8,875 nt of DNA, taken from the NCBI GenBank assembly GCA_003168315.1, contig PMSP01000246.1, positions 1-8,875 on the forward strand. Reading direction: 5' to 3'. Every line of letters begins with the position of its first letter. The first letter of the stretch is position 1. Below, in pieces: positions 1 through 7,036 of this stretch. Made by a program: the position numbers and the translations under genes. The notes beneath the pieces were generated by a model, which did no database searches, had not been told where the DNA came from, and worked only from the letters and a program-made list of their open reading frames with translations. This stretch comes from Opitutaceae bacterium. GTDB lineage: Bacteria; Verrucomicrobiota; Verrucomicrobiia; Opitutales; Opitutaceae.

Positions 1-45
1 GCCCACGGCCGGTCGGTCGCGATCCGGATCCCGCGCAGGCGATGA
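1..45 (+). CDS. hisD: Histidinol dehydrogenase, C-terminal end only (partial, probable)
   Basis: Frame 1 is open from the window edge to a TGA at 43-45 and encodes 14 residues, [14 protein letters not shown]. The pattern Ala-His, then a basic residue, then a hydrophobic-Arg-hydrophobic tail resembles the usual C-terminus of histidinol dehydrogenase, where 'AH..(S/A)V.(I/L)R' precedes a short variable tail. That enzyme performs the last two oxidations of histidine synthesis (histidinol to histidine, NAD-dependent). The stop overlaps the hisC start as ATGA (42-45), as expected for an upstream operon partner, and hisD-hisC is a common gene order. With so few residues, the identity rests mainly on context. 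Another his gene is possible. Confidence 0.5.
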   Translation, partial: AHGRSVAIRIPRRR

Positions 46-1157
46 AGGGCCAATCCCCCGGGCGGCTCGCCCTCGCCCATGTCTCGAATCTTCACGCCTA
101 CACCCCGGGGCTCCAGCCCGCGGGGCCGGGCTGGGTGAAGCTGAACACGAACGAATGCCCCTATCCTCCGAGCCCGAGGGTGGCGGAGGCGGTGATCCGC
201 GAGGTGGGAGGCGACGGGGACGCGCTCCGGCTGTATCCCGATCCGACCAGCTCCGCCCTTCGCGACGCACTGGCGCGACTCCACGGGGTGGACGCGACGC
301 ATGTCTGCGCGGGCAACGGCTCGGACGACATATTGAACCTCCTTGTCCGGTGCTTCTGCGGGCCGGCCGCGGCCGCGGCCTTCACGCTCCCGGGCTACTC
401 GCTCTATCCCGTTCTGGTCGGAATCCAGGACAGCGCCGTCACCCCGATCCCGTTTGACCGCAGCATGCGCCTTCCGGTGGATAGGATCTCGGCCTCGCGC
501 GCCCGGGTGTTTTTCCTCACGTCGCCCAACGCCCCCACCGGCGTCGGCTTCCCCACTTCCGATATCGCCAGGATCCTCGAGTCGTTCGATGGGATCCTCG
601 TGGTCGACGAGGCCTATGCCCCCTTCGCGAGCGAGAACGCCCTCGGCCTCCTGGCGGGTCACCCGAACCTCGTGATCGTCAGGACGCTCTCCAAGGCCTA
701 CGCTCTCGCGGGGATCCGCGTGGGCTATGCGCTGGCGGCTCCCGAGGTGATCGGGCTTCTCGACCGCGTGCGCGACAGCTACAACGTGAGCCGCCTGTCG
801 CAGGCGGCAGCCATTGCGGCCTTGGGCGATCCCGGCTACTACGAGGCCATCGTGGACAAGATAAAGTATACAAGGGATTATTACGCGGGTAGTTGGGAAA
901 AAGACAGGGGGTGGTTCACCTATCCATCCGAGGCGAACTTCATCTGCACCGAGCCGCGCAACGGTCGCGGCGAGAGCGGACCCGCCGTGGCGCGCTCGGC
1001 CTATGACTTCCTCTTCTCGCGCAAAGTGTTGGTGCGGCACTTCCCGAGCGACGCCTTGACCGCCTCGTTCCTGCGGATCAGCGTCGGCTCCGATGACGAA
1101 ATGCTCGTCCTCGAAGAAACCCTCGACGCATGGCTAAAGGAACCTCAAAACGCGTAG
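42..1157 (+). CDS. hisC: Histidinol-phosphate aminotransferase
   Basis: This is a 371-residue PLP-dependent fold-type I aminotransferase. It converts imidazole acetol-phosphate plus glutamate to L-histidinol phosphate in the cytoplasm. Visible motifs are the N-terminal [12 protein letters not shown] (substrate entry), AGNGSDD near residues 90-96 (PLP phosphate region), SPNAPTG at 161-167 with the PLP-contacting Asn163, VVDEAYAPF with Asp189 and Tyr192, and [10 protein letters not shown] with the Schiff-base Lys218. RVGYA and the C-terminal [11 protein letters not shown], carrying the carboxylate-binding Arg, are also present. Length is normal for HisC (about 350-370). The ATG at 42 overlaps the preceding stop as ATGA and no Shine-Dalgarno is visible, so expression is probably by translational coupling. 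The 3' end overlaps hisB by 28 bases. Codons around 859-906 are unusually A/T-rich for this gene. The following hisB and hisH make HisC more likely than a related class I aminotransferase. Confidence 0.95.
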   Translation: MKGQSPGRLALAHVSNLHAYTPGLQPAGPGWVKLNTNECPYPPSPRVAEAVIREVGGDGDALRLYPDPTSSALRDALARLHGVDATHVCAGNGSDDILNLLVRCFCGPAAAAAFTLPGYSLYPVLVGIQDSAVTPIPFDRSMRLPVDRISASRARVFFLTSPNAPTGVGFPTSDIARILESFDGILVVDEAYAPFASENALGLLAGHPNLVIVRTLSKAYALAGIRVGYALAAPEVIGLLDRVRDSYNVSRLSQAAAIAALGDPGYYEAIVDKIKYTRDYYAGSWEKDRGWFTYPSEANFICTEPRNGRGESGPAVARSAYDFLFSRKVLVRHFPSDALTASFLRISVGSDDEMLVLEETLDAWLKEPQNA

Positions 1158-1735
1158 CGACCGTCTCCCGAAAGACGGCCGAGACGGATATTTCGATCAC
1201 ACTGGGCATCGACGGGACCGGGGAGTCGAAGATCAGCACCGGCGTCGCCTTTTTCGACCACATGCTGACGCTCTTCGCCAAGCACGGGCTCTTCGACCTA
1301 TCGGTCAAGGCCAAGGGCGACGTCGACGTCGACTACCACCACACGGTGGAGGACGTCGGGCTCGTGCTGGGGCAGGCCTTCAAGAAGGCCCTGGGGGAGA
1401 AGGTCGGGATCCGCAGGTACGGGTTCTTCATTCTTCCCATGGACGAGTCCCTCGCGCGGGTCGTCGTGGACCTCGGCGGCCGGCCGCACCTGGAGTACCG
1501 GGTGGAGTCCCCCTCGATGTTCGTCCGGGACTTCAACCTGGTCCTCGTGAAGGAATTCTGCCGGGCCTTCAGCAACGCCCTCGGCGCGAACCTCCACGTC
1601 GCGCTGGTGTACGGCGAGGAGCCCCACCACATCGCGGAGGCCATCTTCAAGGGCCTCGGCAGGGCTCTGGATGCCGCGACCCAGATCGAGCCGCGCGCCT
1701 CACACCTCCTTCCGACCACCAAGGGCACGCTGTAG
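1130..1735 (+). CDS. hisB: Imidazoleglycerol-phosphate dehydratase (monofunctional)
   Basis: This 201-residue enzyme dehydrates imidazole glycerol phosphate to imidazole acetol-phosphate, the step just before HisC, in the cytoplasm. It is the Mn-dependent IGPD type, normally a 24-mer. All metal and catalytic signatures are present: FFDHML at 41-46 (Asp43, His44), [10 protein letters not shown] at 68-77 (His70, His71, Glu74), PMDE at 103-106, His156, the second EPHHIAEA block at 164-171 (His166, His167, Glu170), and the substrate-phosphate tail PTTKGTL at 195-201. There is no phosphatase domain, unlike the fused HisB of enterobacteria, so histidinol-phosphate phosphatase must be encoded elsewhere. 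The start at 1130 lies inside the hisC end. The next in-frame Met, residue 45, would remove the first metal-binding block, so this start is well supported. Spacing to hisH is 10 bases. Confidence 0.96.
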   Translation: MAKGTSKRVATVSRKTAETDISITLGIDGTGESKISTGVAFFDHMLTLFAKHGLFDLSVKAKGDVDVDYHHTVEDVGLVLGQAFKKALGEKVGIRRYGFFILPMDESLARVVVDLGGRPHLEYRVESPSMFVRDFNLVLVKEFCRAFSNALGANLHVALVYGEEPHHIAEAIFKGLGRALDAATQIEPRASHLLPTTKGTL

Positions 1736-1745
1736 CCCCCCACCG

Positions 1746-2393
1746 ATGAGCGTGCCCATCGCCGTCATCGACACCGGCATTTGCAACCTGCGGAGCGTCA
1801 CCAAGGCCCTCGAGGCCGTCGGCGCGTCCCCGAGGGTCGTGCGCACGCCCGATGAGGTCGCCGCGTCCGGCGCCGAGGGCCTCGTTCTTCCCGGTGTCGG
1901 GGCGCTCCGCGACTGCGTCTTCTCGCTGCGGAACTCGGGCCTCGACGCGACGGTCCGCGAATGGATCCGCCAGGACAGGCCCTTCCTCGGCGTCTGCCTG
2001 GGCATGCAGGCGCTCTTCGAGCGGTCGGAGGAGGGGGGCATCATGGGTCTCGGGATCATCCCGGGCAGGGTGGTGCGCTTCACGGTCGCCCCGCCCCTCA
2101 AGATCCCGCACATGGGCTGGAACACGATCCGCTTCGTGCAGGAGGGGAGCCCGCTCCAGCAGGCCCTGGCCGACGACGGAGAATCCTTCTATTTTGTCCA
2201 CAGCTTCCACTGCGTTCCCCGGGACCGGGGCTATGTCCTGGCGGAATGCGACTACGGCACTCCCTTCGTCGCGGCGCTCGGCCGGGGGCGTCTTTTCGCC
2301 ACGCAGTTCCATCCGGAGAAGAGCCAGGCAAAAGGGTTACAGATCTATCGCAATTTCGCGGCAATTGCCGCAGCCCCGCCAATCAAGCGATAA
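1746..2393 (+). CDS. hisH: Imidazole glycerol phosphate synthase, glutamine amidotransferase subunit
   Basis: This 215-residue class I (triad) glutamine amidotransferase releases ammonia from glutamine and channels it to HisF, giving IGP and AICAR. The fold starts with IAVIDTG and NLRSV and has LPGVGA at 48-53. The nucleophile elbow GVCLGMQ contains Cys84, and the catalytic partners His189 and Glu191 lie in QFHPEKSQ. The HisH-specific hinge PHMGWN follows the FTVAPPLKI stretch, and FYFVHSFH is also typical. The frame is open further upstream, to 1671, but those 25 residues are Arg/Pro-rich hisB shadow. The ATG at 1746 gives a canonical N-terminus 10 bases after the hisB stop. No Shine-Dalgarno is visible. 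The partner hisF is not in the window and must lie elsewhere. The gene is followed by a hairpin and T-rich tract, so it appears to end the his operon. Confidence 0.95.
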   Translation: MSVPIAVIDTGICNLRSVTKALEAVGASPRVVRTPDEVAASGAEGLVLPGVGALRDCVFSLRNSGLDATVREWIRQDRPFLGVCLGMQALFERSEEGGIMGLGIIPGRVVRFTVAPPLKIPHMGWNTIRFVQEGSPLQQALADDGESFYFVHSFHCVPRDRGYVLAECDYGTPFVAALGRGRLFATQFHPEKSQAKGLQIYRNFAAIAAAPPIKR

Positions 2394-2432
2394 GGCCCCC
2401 GATTTCATCAGGGGCGGGCCGAACTTTTCTTT
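2394..2432 (+). terminator. Probable intrinsic terminator after hisH
   Basis: Directly after the hisH stop, GGCCCCC (2394-2400) can pair with GGGCGGGCC-type sequence at 2413-2420. G2394-C2398 pairs with G2416-C2420, C2415 is bulged, and C2399-C2400 pairs with G2413-G2414. The 12-base loop can form three further pairs (GAT with ATC). Four bases later a T-rich run, TTTTCTTT, begins at 2425. Stem plus T-rich tail at an operon end is the expected layout for a Rho-independent terminator. The T tract is interrupted by one C and overlaps the -35 region proposed for gltA. Confidence 0.55.
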
Positions 2433-2457
2433 GCAAGCGGCCCGTTTCTAGCTTGGC
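2430..2457 (+). promoter_or_regulatory. Candidate gltA promoter with very short leader
   Basis: TTTGCAA at 2430-2436 could serve as a -35 element and CTAGCTTGGC at 2448-2457 as a -10-like element. The element ends 10 bases before the gltA ATG at 2468, so initiation about 7 bases downstream of TAGCTT would leave a leader of fewer than about 10 bases. The same downstream element occurs before pdxJ and hinT in this window. The TTG-to-TA spacing here (12 bases) is shorter than the sigma-70 norm, so the -35 assignment is uncertain. The -10-like part is better supported because it recurs. Confidence 0.45.
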
Positions 2458-2467
2458 TGGATGTGTT

Positions 2468-3766
2468 ATGGCCCACACTGCCTCAGTCAAGCTGGACGAC
2501 AAGGAGTACCCGCTCCCGGTCCTCGAGGGGACGGAGGGCGAAAAGGCGATAGACATCCGCAAGCTGCGCTCGGACACGGGCTTTATATGCTACGACCAGG
2601 GCTTCGGGAACACGGGCTCCTGCGAGAGCGCCATCACGTTCCTGGACGGGGAGAACGGGATACTCAGGCACCGCGGGATCCCCATCGAGCAGCTGGCCCA
2701 CGACAGCGACTTCGTCGAGACCTCCTACCTTGTCATCTACGGCGACCTTCCAAACGCGGTCAAACGCAAGGAATTCGGGATGCGCCTGCGCCAGAACGCG
2801 GCGATAGAGACGCAGATGCAGAGGGTCTTCGAGGGGTTCCCGAAGGACGCGCCGCCGATGGCGATGCTCTCCTCGATCGTGGCCTCCCTCGCGGCGCACT
2901 ACCCCCAGCTGGCGACGAACAACTTCGAGAAGGACCTCGCGAACTTCGACCTGGCCGCGGCGATGGCGATTTCGAAGGTCCGGACGATCGGGGCGATGAT
3001 CTACCGCTACCAGAAGGGGCTCCCCCACGTCTTCCCGAAGCAGGACCTGCCGTTCTGCGAGAACTTCCTGCACATGATGTTCTCGGAGCCGTACAAGGAC
3101 TACGTCGCCGAGCCCGAGGTGGCGCGGGCGCTCAACCTGCTTTTCCTGCTCCACACCGACCACGAGCAGAACTGCTCGACGGCGACCGTGCGGACGGTGG
3201 GATCCAGCGCGGCGAACCTCTTCACGTCCCTCTCCGCCGGCATCTGCGCCCTCTCCGGGCCCCTCCACGGCGGGGCGAACGTCTCGGTCGTCCAGATGCT
3301 CCAGTCGATCCATGACGAGCACGACGACGGCACGCGCTTCATCGCGGCGGCCAAGCTGGGGACCAAGGGCAATCGCCTGATGGGCTTCGGCCACGCCGTG
3401 TACAAGAACTTCGACCCCAGGGCCAAGATCATCGGCAAGGCCTGCGAGGACGTGCTCAACAAGCTGGGGATCAAGGACCCCCTCCTTGATATCGCGAGGA
3501 AGCTCGAGCAGGCCGCCCTGAAGGACGACTACTTCCTGTCCCGCAAGCTCTACCCGAAAGTCGACTTCTACAGCGGGATAATCATGCGCGCCCTCGGTAT
3601 CCCGACCAGCATGTTCACGGTCATGTTTGCCATCGGCCGCACGCCGGGATGGATCGCCAACTGGCACGAGGTCGCCGCGAATCCCAAGGGGCGCATCTAC
3701 CGCCCGAGGCAGATCTACGTCGGGCCGGTCAAGCGGGACTACGTCCCCATGGCCCAGAGGACCTGA
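2468..3766 (+). CDS. gltA: Citrate synthase (GltA type)
   Basis: This 432-residue enzyme condenses acetyl-CoA with oxaloacetate to citrate, the entry step of the TCA cycle, in the cytoplasm. The catalytic triad is intact: His267 in GPLHGGAN, His309 in [14 protein letters not shown], and Asp366 in VDFYSG. These match E. coli His264, His305 and Asp362 almost one for one. Other signatures are an N-terminal beta-rich region with [48 protein letters not shown] at about 229-247, and the C-terminal [12 protein letters not shown] and RPRQIYVG. The roughly 430-residue length with this N-terminal domain fits the hexameric, often NADH-sensitive Gram-negative type rather than the short dimeric type. I did not verify the NADH-binding residues. 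The frame is open back into hisH, but homology begins at the ATG at 2468. The gene stands alone between a terminator and a new promoter. Confidence 0.96.
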   Translation: MAHTASVKLDDKEYPLPVLEGTEGEKAIDIRKLRSDTGFICYDQGFGNTGSCESAITFLDGENGILRHRGIPIEQLAHDSDFVETSYLVIYGDLPNAVKRKEFGMRLRQNAAIETQMQRVFEGFPKDAPPMAMLSSIVASLAAHYPQLATNNFEKDLANFDLAAAMAISKVRTIGAMIYRYQKGLPHVFPKQDLPFCENFLHMMFSEPYKDYVAEPEVARALNLLFLLHTDHEQNCSTATVRTVGSSAANLFTSLSAGICALSGPLHGGANVSVVQMLQSIHDEHDDGTRFIAAAKLGTKGNRLMGFGHAVYKNFDPRAKIIGKACEDVLNKLGIKDPLLDIARKLEQAALKDDYFLSRKLYPKVDFYSGIIMRALGIPTSMFTVMFAIGRTPGWIANWHEVAANPKGRIYRPRQIYVGPVKRDYVPMAQRT

Positions 3767-3784
3767 GGGCCGGGGCGGGCTCGT

Positions 3785-3815
3785 TTTGAAGGTTGGCCGT
3801 GGGGCCTAACTTTGC
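3785..3815 (+). promoter_or_regulatory. Candidate promoter of the pdxJ-dprA operon
   Basis: In the 61-base gap after gltA, TTTGAAG (3785-3791) is followed by CTAACTTTGC (3806-3815). As hexamers these are TTGAAG and TAACTT separated by 15 bases. The pdxJ ATG at 3828 lies 12 bases beyond the element, so the predicted leader is under about 10 bases. The geometry matches the element before hinT exactly (15-base spacer) and resembles the one before gltA. No other promoter is apparent upstream of the five-gene operon. Confidence 0.5.
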
Positions 3816-3827
3816 TTCGATGGGCGG

Positions 3828-4562
3828 ATGATTCTCCTCGGGGTCAACATCGACCACTGCGCGACCCTGCGCCAGGCCCGCTACCGGGAGGCCGGCGGGG
3901 GGACGCCCGAGCCGGACCCGGTCGCGCTTGCCGACGCGGCGGAGCGGGCGGGGGCGGACGGGATCACGGTGCACCTGAGGGAGGACCGCAGGCACATCCA
4001 GGACCGGGACGTCTGGCGCCTGCGGGAGAGGCCGTCCACGAGGCTCAACCTCGAGATGGCCTGCACGCCGGCGATGATCGCGCTCGCGCTCAAGATCATG
4101 CCCCAGGCGGTCTGCGTCGTGCCGGAGAACCGCAGGGAGGTGACGACCGAGGGGGGCCTTGACGTCGTCGGGGCCAGGGACGCCGTCAAGGCGTGCATCG
4201 ACGCCCTGGGGGCCGCCGGGATCGAGGCGAGCCTCTTCATCGGCCCTGACGAGGCCCAGATCGAGCTCTCGGCGAAGCTCGGGGCGCCCGTCGTCGAGCT
4301 GCACACCGGCGCCTATGCCAACGCCTATGCGACCGACCGGCGCCCGGCGGAGTTCCAGCGCCTGAAGCTCGGCGCCGTGCGCGCCCACGGGCTCGGCCTC
4401 AAGGTCAACGCCGGCCACGGCATCAACTACGTCAACATTGCCGAGGTGAGGACACTCCCGCACCTTAACGAGTTGAACATCGGCCACAGCATCCTCAGCC
4501 GCGCCCTGTTCACGGGGATCGAGGAGGCCGTCCGCGAGATGAAGGCGCGGATGAACCCATGA
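3828..4562 (+). CDS. pdxJ: Pyridoxine 5'-phosphate synthase
   Basis: This 244-residue TIM-barrel enzyme joins 1-deoxy-D-xylulose 5-phosphate and 3-amino-2-oxopropyl phosphate to make pyridoxine 5'-phosphate, the ring-closing step of the DXP-dependent vitamin B6 pathway. Signature blocks are GVNIDHCATLRQAR at 5-18 (His10, and the Arg residues that bind phosphate), TVHLREDRRHI at 47-57 (catalytic His49 and Arg51), LNLEMA with Glu76, VVPENRREVTTEGGLDV at about 97-113, NAGHGINY at 195-202 with the acid/base His197, and NIGHSI with His220. Length is normal (about 240). The stop overlaps the acpS start as ATGA (4559-4562). The pdxJ-acpS pairing is also found in enterobacteria and many other Gram-negatives, which strengthens both calls. 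The start is set by the GVN block, which begins a few residues after Met1. No Shine-Dalgarno is seen. Confidence 0.97.
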   Translation: MILLGVNIDHCATLRQARYREAGGGTPEPDPVALADAAERAGADGITVHLREDRRHIQDRDVWRLRERPSTRLNLEMACTPAMIALALKIMPQAVCVVPENRREVTTEGGLDVVGARDAVKACIDALGAAGIEASLFIGPDEAQIELSAKLGAPVVELHTGAYANAYATDRRPAEFQRLKLGAVRAHGLGLKVNAGHGINYVNIAEVRTLPHLNELNIGHSILSRALFTGIEEAVREMKARMNP

Positions 4563-4981
4563 ACCTCCGGCTTCCACCCGGCGGGATCCTTGTCGGCCTC
4601 GGGGCCGACGTGATCGAGGTCGAGAGGATCCGGGGGGTCCTCGAGCGGCAGGGGGAGCGCTTCCTCGCGCGCGTGTTCACGGACGAGGAGAGGGCCTACT
4701 GCTCCAGGATGTCACAGCCCCACAAGCACCTCGCCGCGCGCTTCGCCGCGAAGGAGGCCGTGTCCAAGAGCTTCACGACGGGGATAGGCGCCGAGCTCGG
4801 CTGGCGATCCGTGTCCGTGTACCACGGCGAGCGCAACCAACCCCTGGTCCGGCTTGACGAGAAGGGGCAGGCGCTCCTCAGGGACGCCGGCGCGACCCAT
4901 GTCCTCCTGACCCTTTCCCACACCGCCACGGTCGCGATGGCCGTCGCCGCGCTTGTCCGGGCCCAAGCCCCCACTCCCTAG
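4559..4981 (+). CDS. acpS: Holo-[acyl-carrier-protein] synthase
   Basis: This 140-residue phosphopantetheinyl transferase of the small AcpS family moves 4'-phosphopantetheine from CoA to the serine of apo-ACP and so activates fatty-acid synthesis. The two hallmark motifs are present: GLGADVIEVERI at 13-24, with the Mg-binding Asp17, and RFAAKEAVSKSF at 61-72, with the Mg-binding Glu66 and the conserved Lys65 and Lys70. FTDEERAYC (40-48), GIGAELGW (75-82) and LTLSHTATVAMA near the C-terminus are typical. The N-terminus carries about ten residues before the usual first strand. A shorter product starting nearer ILVGLG would need a non-ATG start, and the ATGA overlap with pdxJ favours 4559. It lies within the pdxJ operon, and the next gene follows after 4 bases. 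Confidence 0.95.
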   Translation: MNLRLPPGGILVGLGADVIEVERIRGVLERQGERFLARVFTDEERAYCSRMSQPHKHLAARFAAKEAVSKSFTTGIGAELGWRSVSVYHGERNQPLVRLDEKGQALLRDAGATHVLLTLSHTATVAMAVAALVRAQAPTP

Positions 4982-4985
4982 GCCG

Positions 4986-5510
4986 ATGGAAGAGGAAGCC
5001 CAGCAGAAGCCCGTCCCGGGCAAGCCCTCGCAGGTCCCCTCCTGGATCACGCTCGGCTTTGTGCTGGGTGCCCTCTCGGTCCTGGCGCTCCCGAAGCCCG
5101 CCCCCGCGCCGCCCCCGAGGGCCGCCGTCGAGGAGGCCCCGAAACCCGCGAAGGCCCCCGAGGCCCCGCGGATGACGACCATCGAGGCGGTGTTCACGGA
5201 GTGGGACAAGTTCGCCGTGTGGAACGACGACCGGACCGAGGTCGCGCTCTGGGACTCGGACACGAAGAGCTTCTCCGACTGCTACGAGGTCGTCAGGAAC
5301 GCCAACGGCTATTTTTTCCGGTCCATCCCCGGGCTGACGCAGCCGCTCCTCACGCATGGAGTCGCCGAGAACTCGCCCCTCCAGTTCACGGAGACCGCCC
5401 GCCAGAGGCAGGAGTGGATCGACGCCGTCAGCAGGCAGAACTGGAACGCGATCGCCCAGGGGGCGCACGACGCGCTGAACCCGACTCCCAAGCCCGAGGA
5501 GGGAAAATGA
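4986..5510 (+). CDS. Unrecognised protein with an N-terminal membrane anchor
   Basis: I do not recognise this 174-residue product. Residues 1-19 are hydrophilic and start with MEEE. Residues 20-35 (WITLGFVLGALSVLAL) form one hydrophobic segment, probably a single transmembrane helix or uncleaved anchor. Residues 36-62 are a Pro/Ala/Lys-rich flexible linker. Residues 63-155 look globular and contain aromatic-rich blocks such as EWDKFAVWNDD, VALWDS and YFFRSIPGLTQP, then an LQFTETARQRQEWI helix. There is a single cysteine (Cys99). The tail is Pro/Lys/Glu-rich. Lys8 and Lys13 before the helix suggest the N-terminus is inside and the domain sits in the periplasm, which is inference only. The ATG at 4986 is 4 bases after acpS. 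An upstream in-frame TTG at 4953 is less likely because it lies within acpS. Its stop overlaps the nnr start as ATGA. Operon membership and GC3-rich codons argue that it is real. Confidence 0.8.
   Translation: MEEEAQQKPVPGKPSQVPSWITLGFVLGALSVLALPKPAPAPPPRAAVEEAPKPAKAPEAPRMTTIEAVFTEWDKFAVWNDDRTEVALWDSDTKSFSDCYEVVRNANGYFFRSIPGLTQPLLTHGVAENSPLQFTETARQRQEWIDAVSRQNWNAIAQGAHDALNPTPKPEEGK
5496..5503 (+). promoter_or_regulatory. Strong Shine-Dalgarno sequence for nnr
   Basis: GAGGAGGG lies 3 bases before the ATG at 5507, inside the last codons of the preceding gene. It is the only strong anti-16S match before any start in the window. It fixes the nnr start at 5507 even though the frame is open upstream to 5201. 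Confidence 0.75.
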
Positions 5511-7036
5511 GAGCCGTGCCCGCCCCTTCGATTCCGAGCGTCCCCGTCCTGTCGCCGGCCGACGCCGGGGCCCTGGAGGTCCGCCTCCTTGGGGGCGACG
5601 AGCGCAGGGAATGGAAGGCGATGCTCCAGGCGGGAAGGTCGGCCGCCGAGGCCATGCTGCGGGACTATTCCGAGATCGGGAGCTTTCCCGCCGGGGCCCG
5701 CGTCCTCGTCCTTGCCGGCAAGGGAAACAACGCCGGCGACGCCCTCATCGCGGCGCGCGAGATCCTCGAGAGGTTTCCGAGGGCCACCGCGGACGTCCTC
5801 TTTGCCTTTGGGCCCAGGAACCTGAAGCCGCTCGCATCGCGCGCCTGGCGGGGCCTGTGCGAGGCCGGGCGCTCCCGCGCCCGCTCGGTCGGCGTGGACG
5901 CCCTCTCGCCCTCGTACGAGCTCAGCATCGACGGCATATTCGGCTTCCAGTACCGGCCGCCGCTTCCCCCCGAGGCGCGCGCCGCGTTAGCCGCCGACGC
6001 GGGCCGGTTGATCCGCTTCAGGGCGTCCATAGACCTCCCGACCGGCCTTGACGAGGAGGGCGCCTACAGGGCCGACTTCACCTATGCCACCGGGTCGGTC
6101 AAGGCGCCCGTCATCGGCTGCGCGAACGCGGGCCGTCCCCGTTATCTTGACCTCGGGTTCTTCGACGCGGAAGAGGCGGACGGGAGGGGCGGCGGGGACC
6201 GCGTCCTCATCTCCTCGATACTCGAGCCGCTCTCGGGCCTGAGGCCGGCCTCGTCCGACAAGCGCAGCCAGGGACACCTCCTGGTCGTGGGCGGGTCCGA
6301 GGGCTTTCCGGGCGCCGCCCTCATGATGACCCTCTCGGCGCTCAAGAGCGGCGTCGGCCTCGTGACCGCATGCGTCCCCGCACGGCTGGCGCCGGTCTAC
6401 GCGGCGCATGCCCCGGAGGCCATGTGGATCGGGCTGCCCGAGACGCCGGGCGGCGGCCTTTCACGGCGCGGGCTGGCGAAGATCCTGAAGGGCGCCGAGC
6501 GCGCCACGGCGCTCGCGATAGGGCCGGGGCTCGGGCGCGACCCCGAGACGCACAAGCTGGCGCTCGCGGTCGTCAAGGCCGCCCATGTCCCGCTCGTGAT
6601 CGACGCCGACGCGCTCCAGCCCGACATTGTCCGCGTGGGCAATGCCCGCCGGATCCTGACCCCCCATGCCGGCGAGCTCGAGCGGATCTCCAAGGGCGCC
6701 GCCCTGCGCACGCTCAGCCGCTCGCTCCCCGCCGTCGTGGTGGCCAAGGGGCCGGTCACCCGCATCTGCTCGGGTGAAGCCGTGTACCATGCCCTCTTCG
6801 GAGGCCCGGTCCTCTCCAGGGGCGGCAGCGGTGACCTCCTCGCCGGCCTGACGGGCGGGCTCCTGGCCCAGACGCCTTCGGACCCGCTCCTCGCCGCGTG
6901 CCGGGCGGCGGCGTGGCACGGCATCGCCGCCGACCACCTCGCCCGCGCGCGCGGGCAGACGGCGGTCCAGATCCTCGAGTGGCTCGACTTCCTGGCTCCG
7001 GCCCTGCGAGAGTCGGGCCCATGCGGAGCGAGCTGA
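5507..7036 (+). CDS. nnr: Bifunctional NAD(P)HX epimerase / NAD(P)HX dehydratase
   Basis: This 509-residue metabolite-repair enzyme has an N-terminal YjeF_N epimerase that interconverts R- and S-NAD(P)HX. Its C-terminal ribokinase-like dehydratase restores NAD(P)H from S-NAD(P)HX, using ADP (or ATP). The epimerase half (about 15-225) shows LQAGRSAAEAM, GKGNNAGD at 71-78, SIDGIFGF around 140-147, IDLPTG at 175-180 and a conserved Lys199. The dehydratase half (about 250-500) shows GHLLVVGGS at 256-264, GPGLG at 339-343, IDADAL at 365-370, LTPHAGE at 384-390, AKGP at 413-416 and the nucleotide-binding GGSGD at 439-443 with catalytic Asp443. Length matches the E. coli fusion (about 515). The canonical epimerase GNNGGD reads GNNAGD here and the DALFGTG-like motif is altered, so the N-terminal half looks diverged. 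It overlaps its upstream neighbour by 4 bases and dprA by 16. Confidence 0.93.
   Translation: MRAVPAPSIPSVPVLSPADAGALEVRLLGGDERREWKAMLQAGRSAAEAMLRDYSEIGSFPAGARVLVLAGKGNNAGDALIAAREILERFPRATADVLFAFGPRNLKPLASRAWRGLCEAGRSRARSVGVDALSPSYELSIDGIFGFQYRPPLPPEARAALAADAGRLIRFRASIDLPTGLDEEGAYRADFTYATGSVKAPVIGCANAGRPRYLDLGFFDAEEADGRGGGDRVLISSILEPLSGLRPASSDKRSQGHLLVVGGSEGFPGAALMMTLSALKSGVGLVTACVPARLAPVYAAHAPEAMWIGLPETPGGGLSRRGLAKILKGAERATALAIGPGLGRDPETHKLALAVVKAAHVPLVIDADALQPDIVRVGNARRILTPHAGELERISKGAALRTLSRSLPAVVVAKGPVTRICSGEAVYHALFGGPVLSRGGSGDLLAGLTGGLLAQTPSDPLLAACRAAAWHGIAADHLARARGQTAVQILEWLDFLAPALRESGPCGAS

Noticed and set aside
1961..2467. Open frame extending gltA upstream through hisH
   Set aside because: It overlaps hisH, whose catalytic motifs are intact, and the translated part is Pro/Gly/Arg-rich. 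Citrate synthase homology starts at 2468.
2483..3667. A 394-codon open frame antisense to gltA
   Set aside because: The protein is low in complexity (Val/Arg/Glu/Leu-rich) and mirrors GC3-biased codons of the opposite strand. gltA has an intact catalytic triad in the sense frame, so this is a shadow.
3751..3771. GGCCC...GGGCC inverted repeat around the gltA stop, considered as a terminator
   Set aside because: It is only 5 bp with an 11-base loop, and the nearest T run (3784-3787) is more than 10 bases beyond the stem, so it is a poor intrinsic terminator.
5201..5506. Open frame extending nnr upstream into the unknown gene
   Set aside because: The strong Shine-Dalgarno at 5496-5503 and the ATGA overlap fix the start at 5507. 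The upstream translation is Arg-rich shadow.
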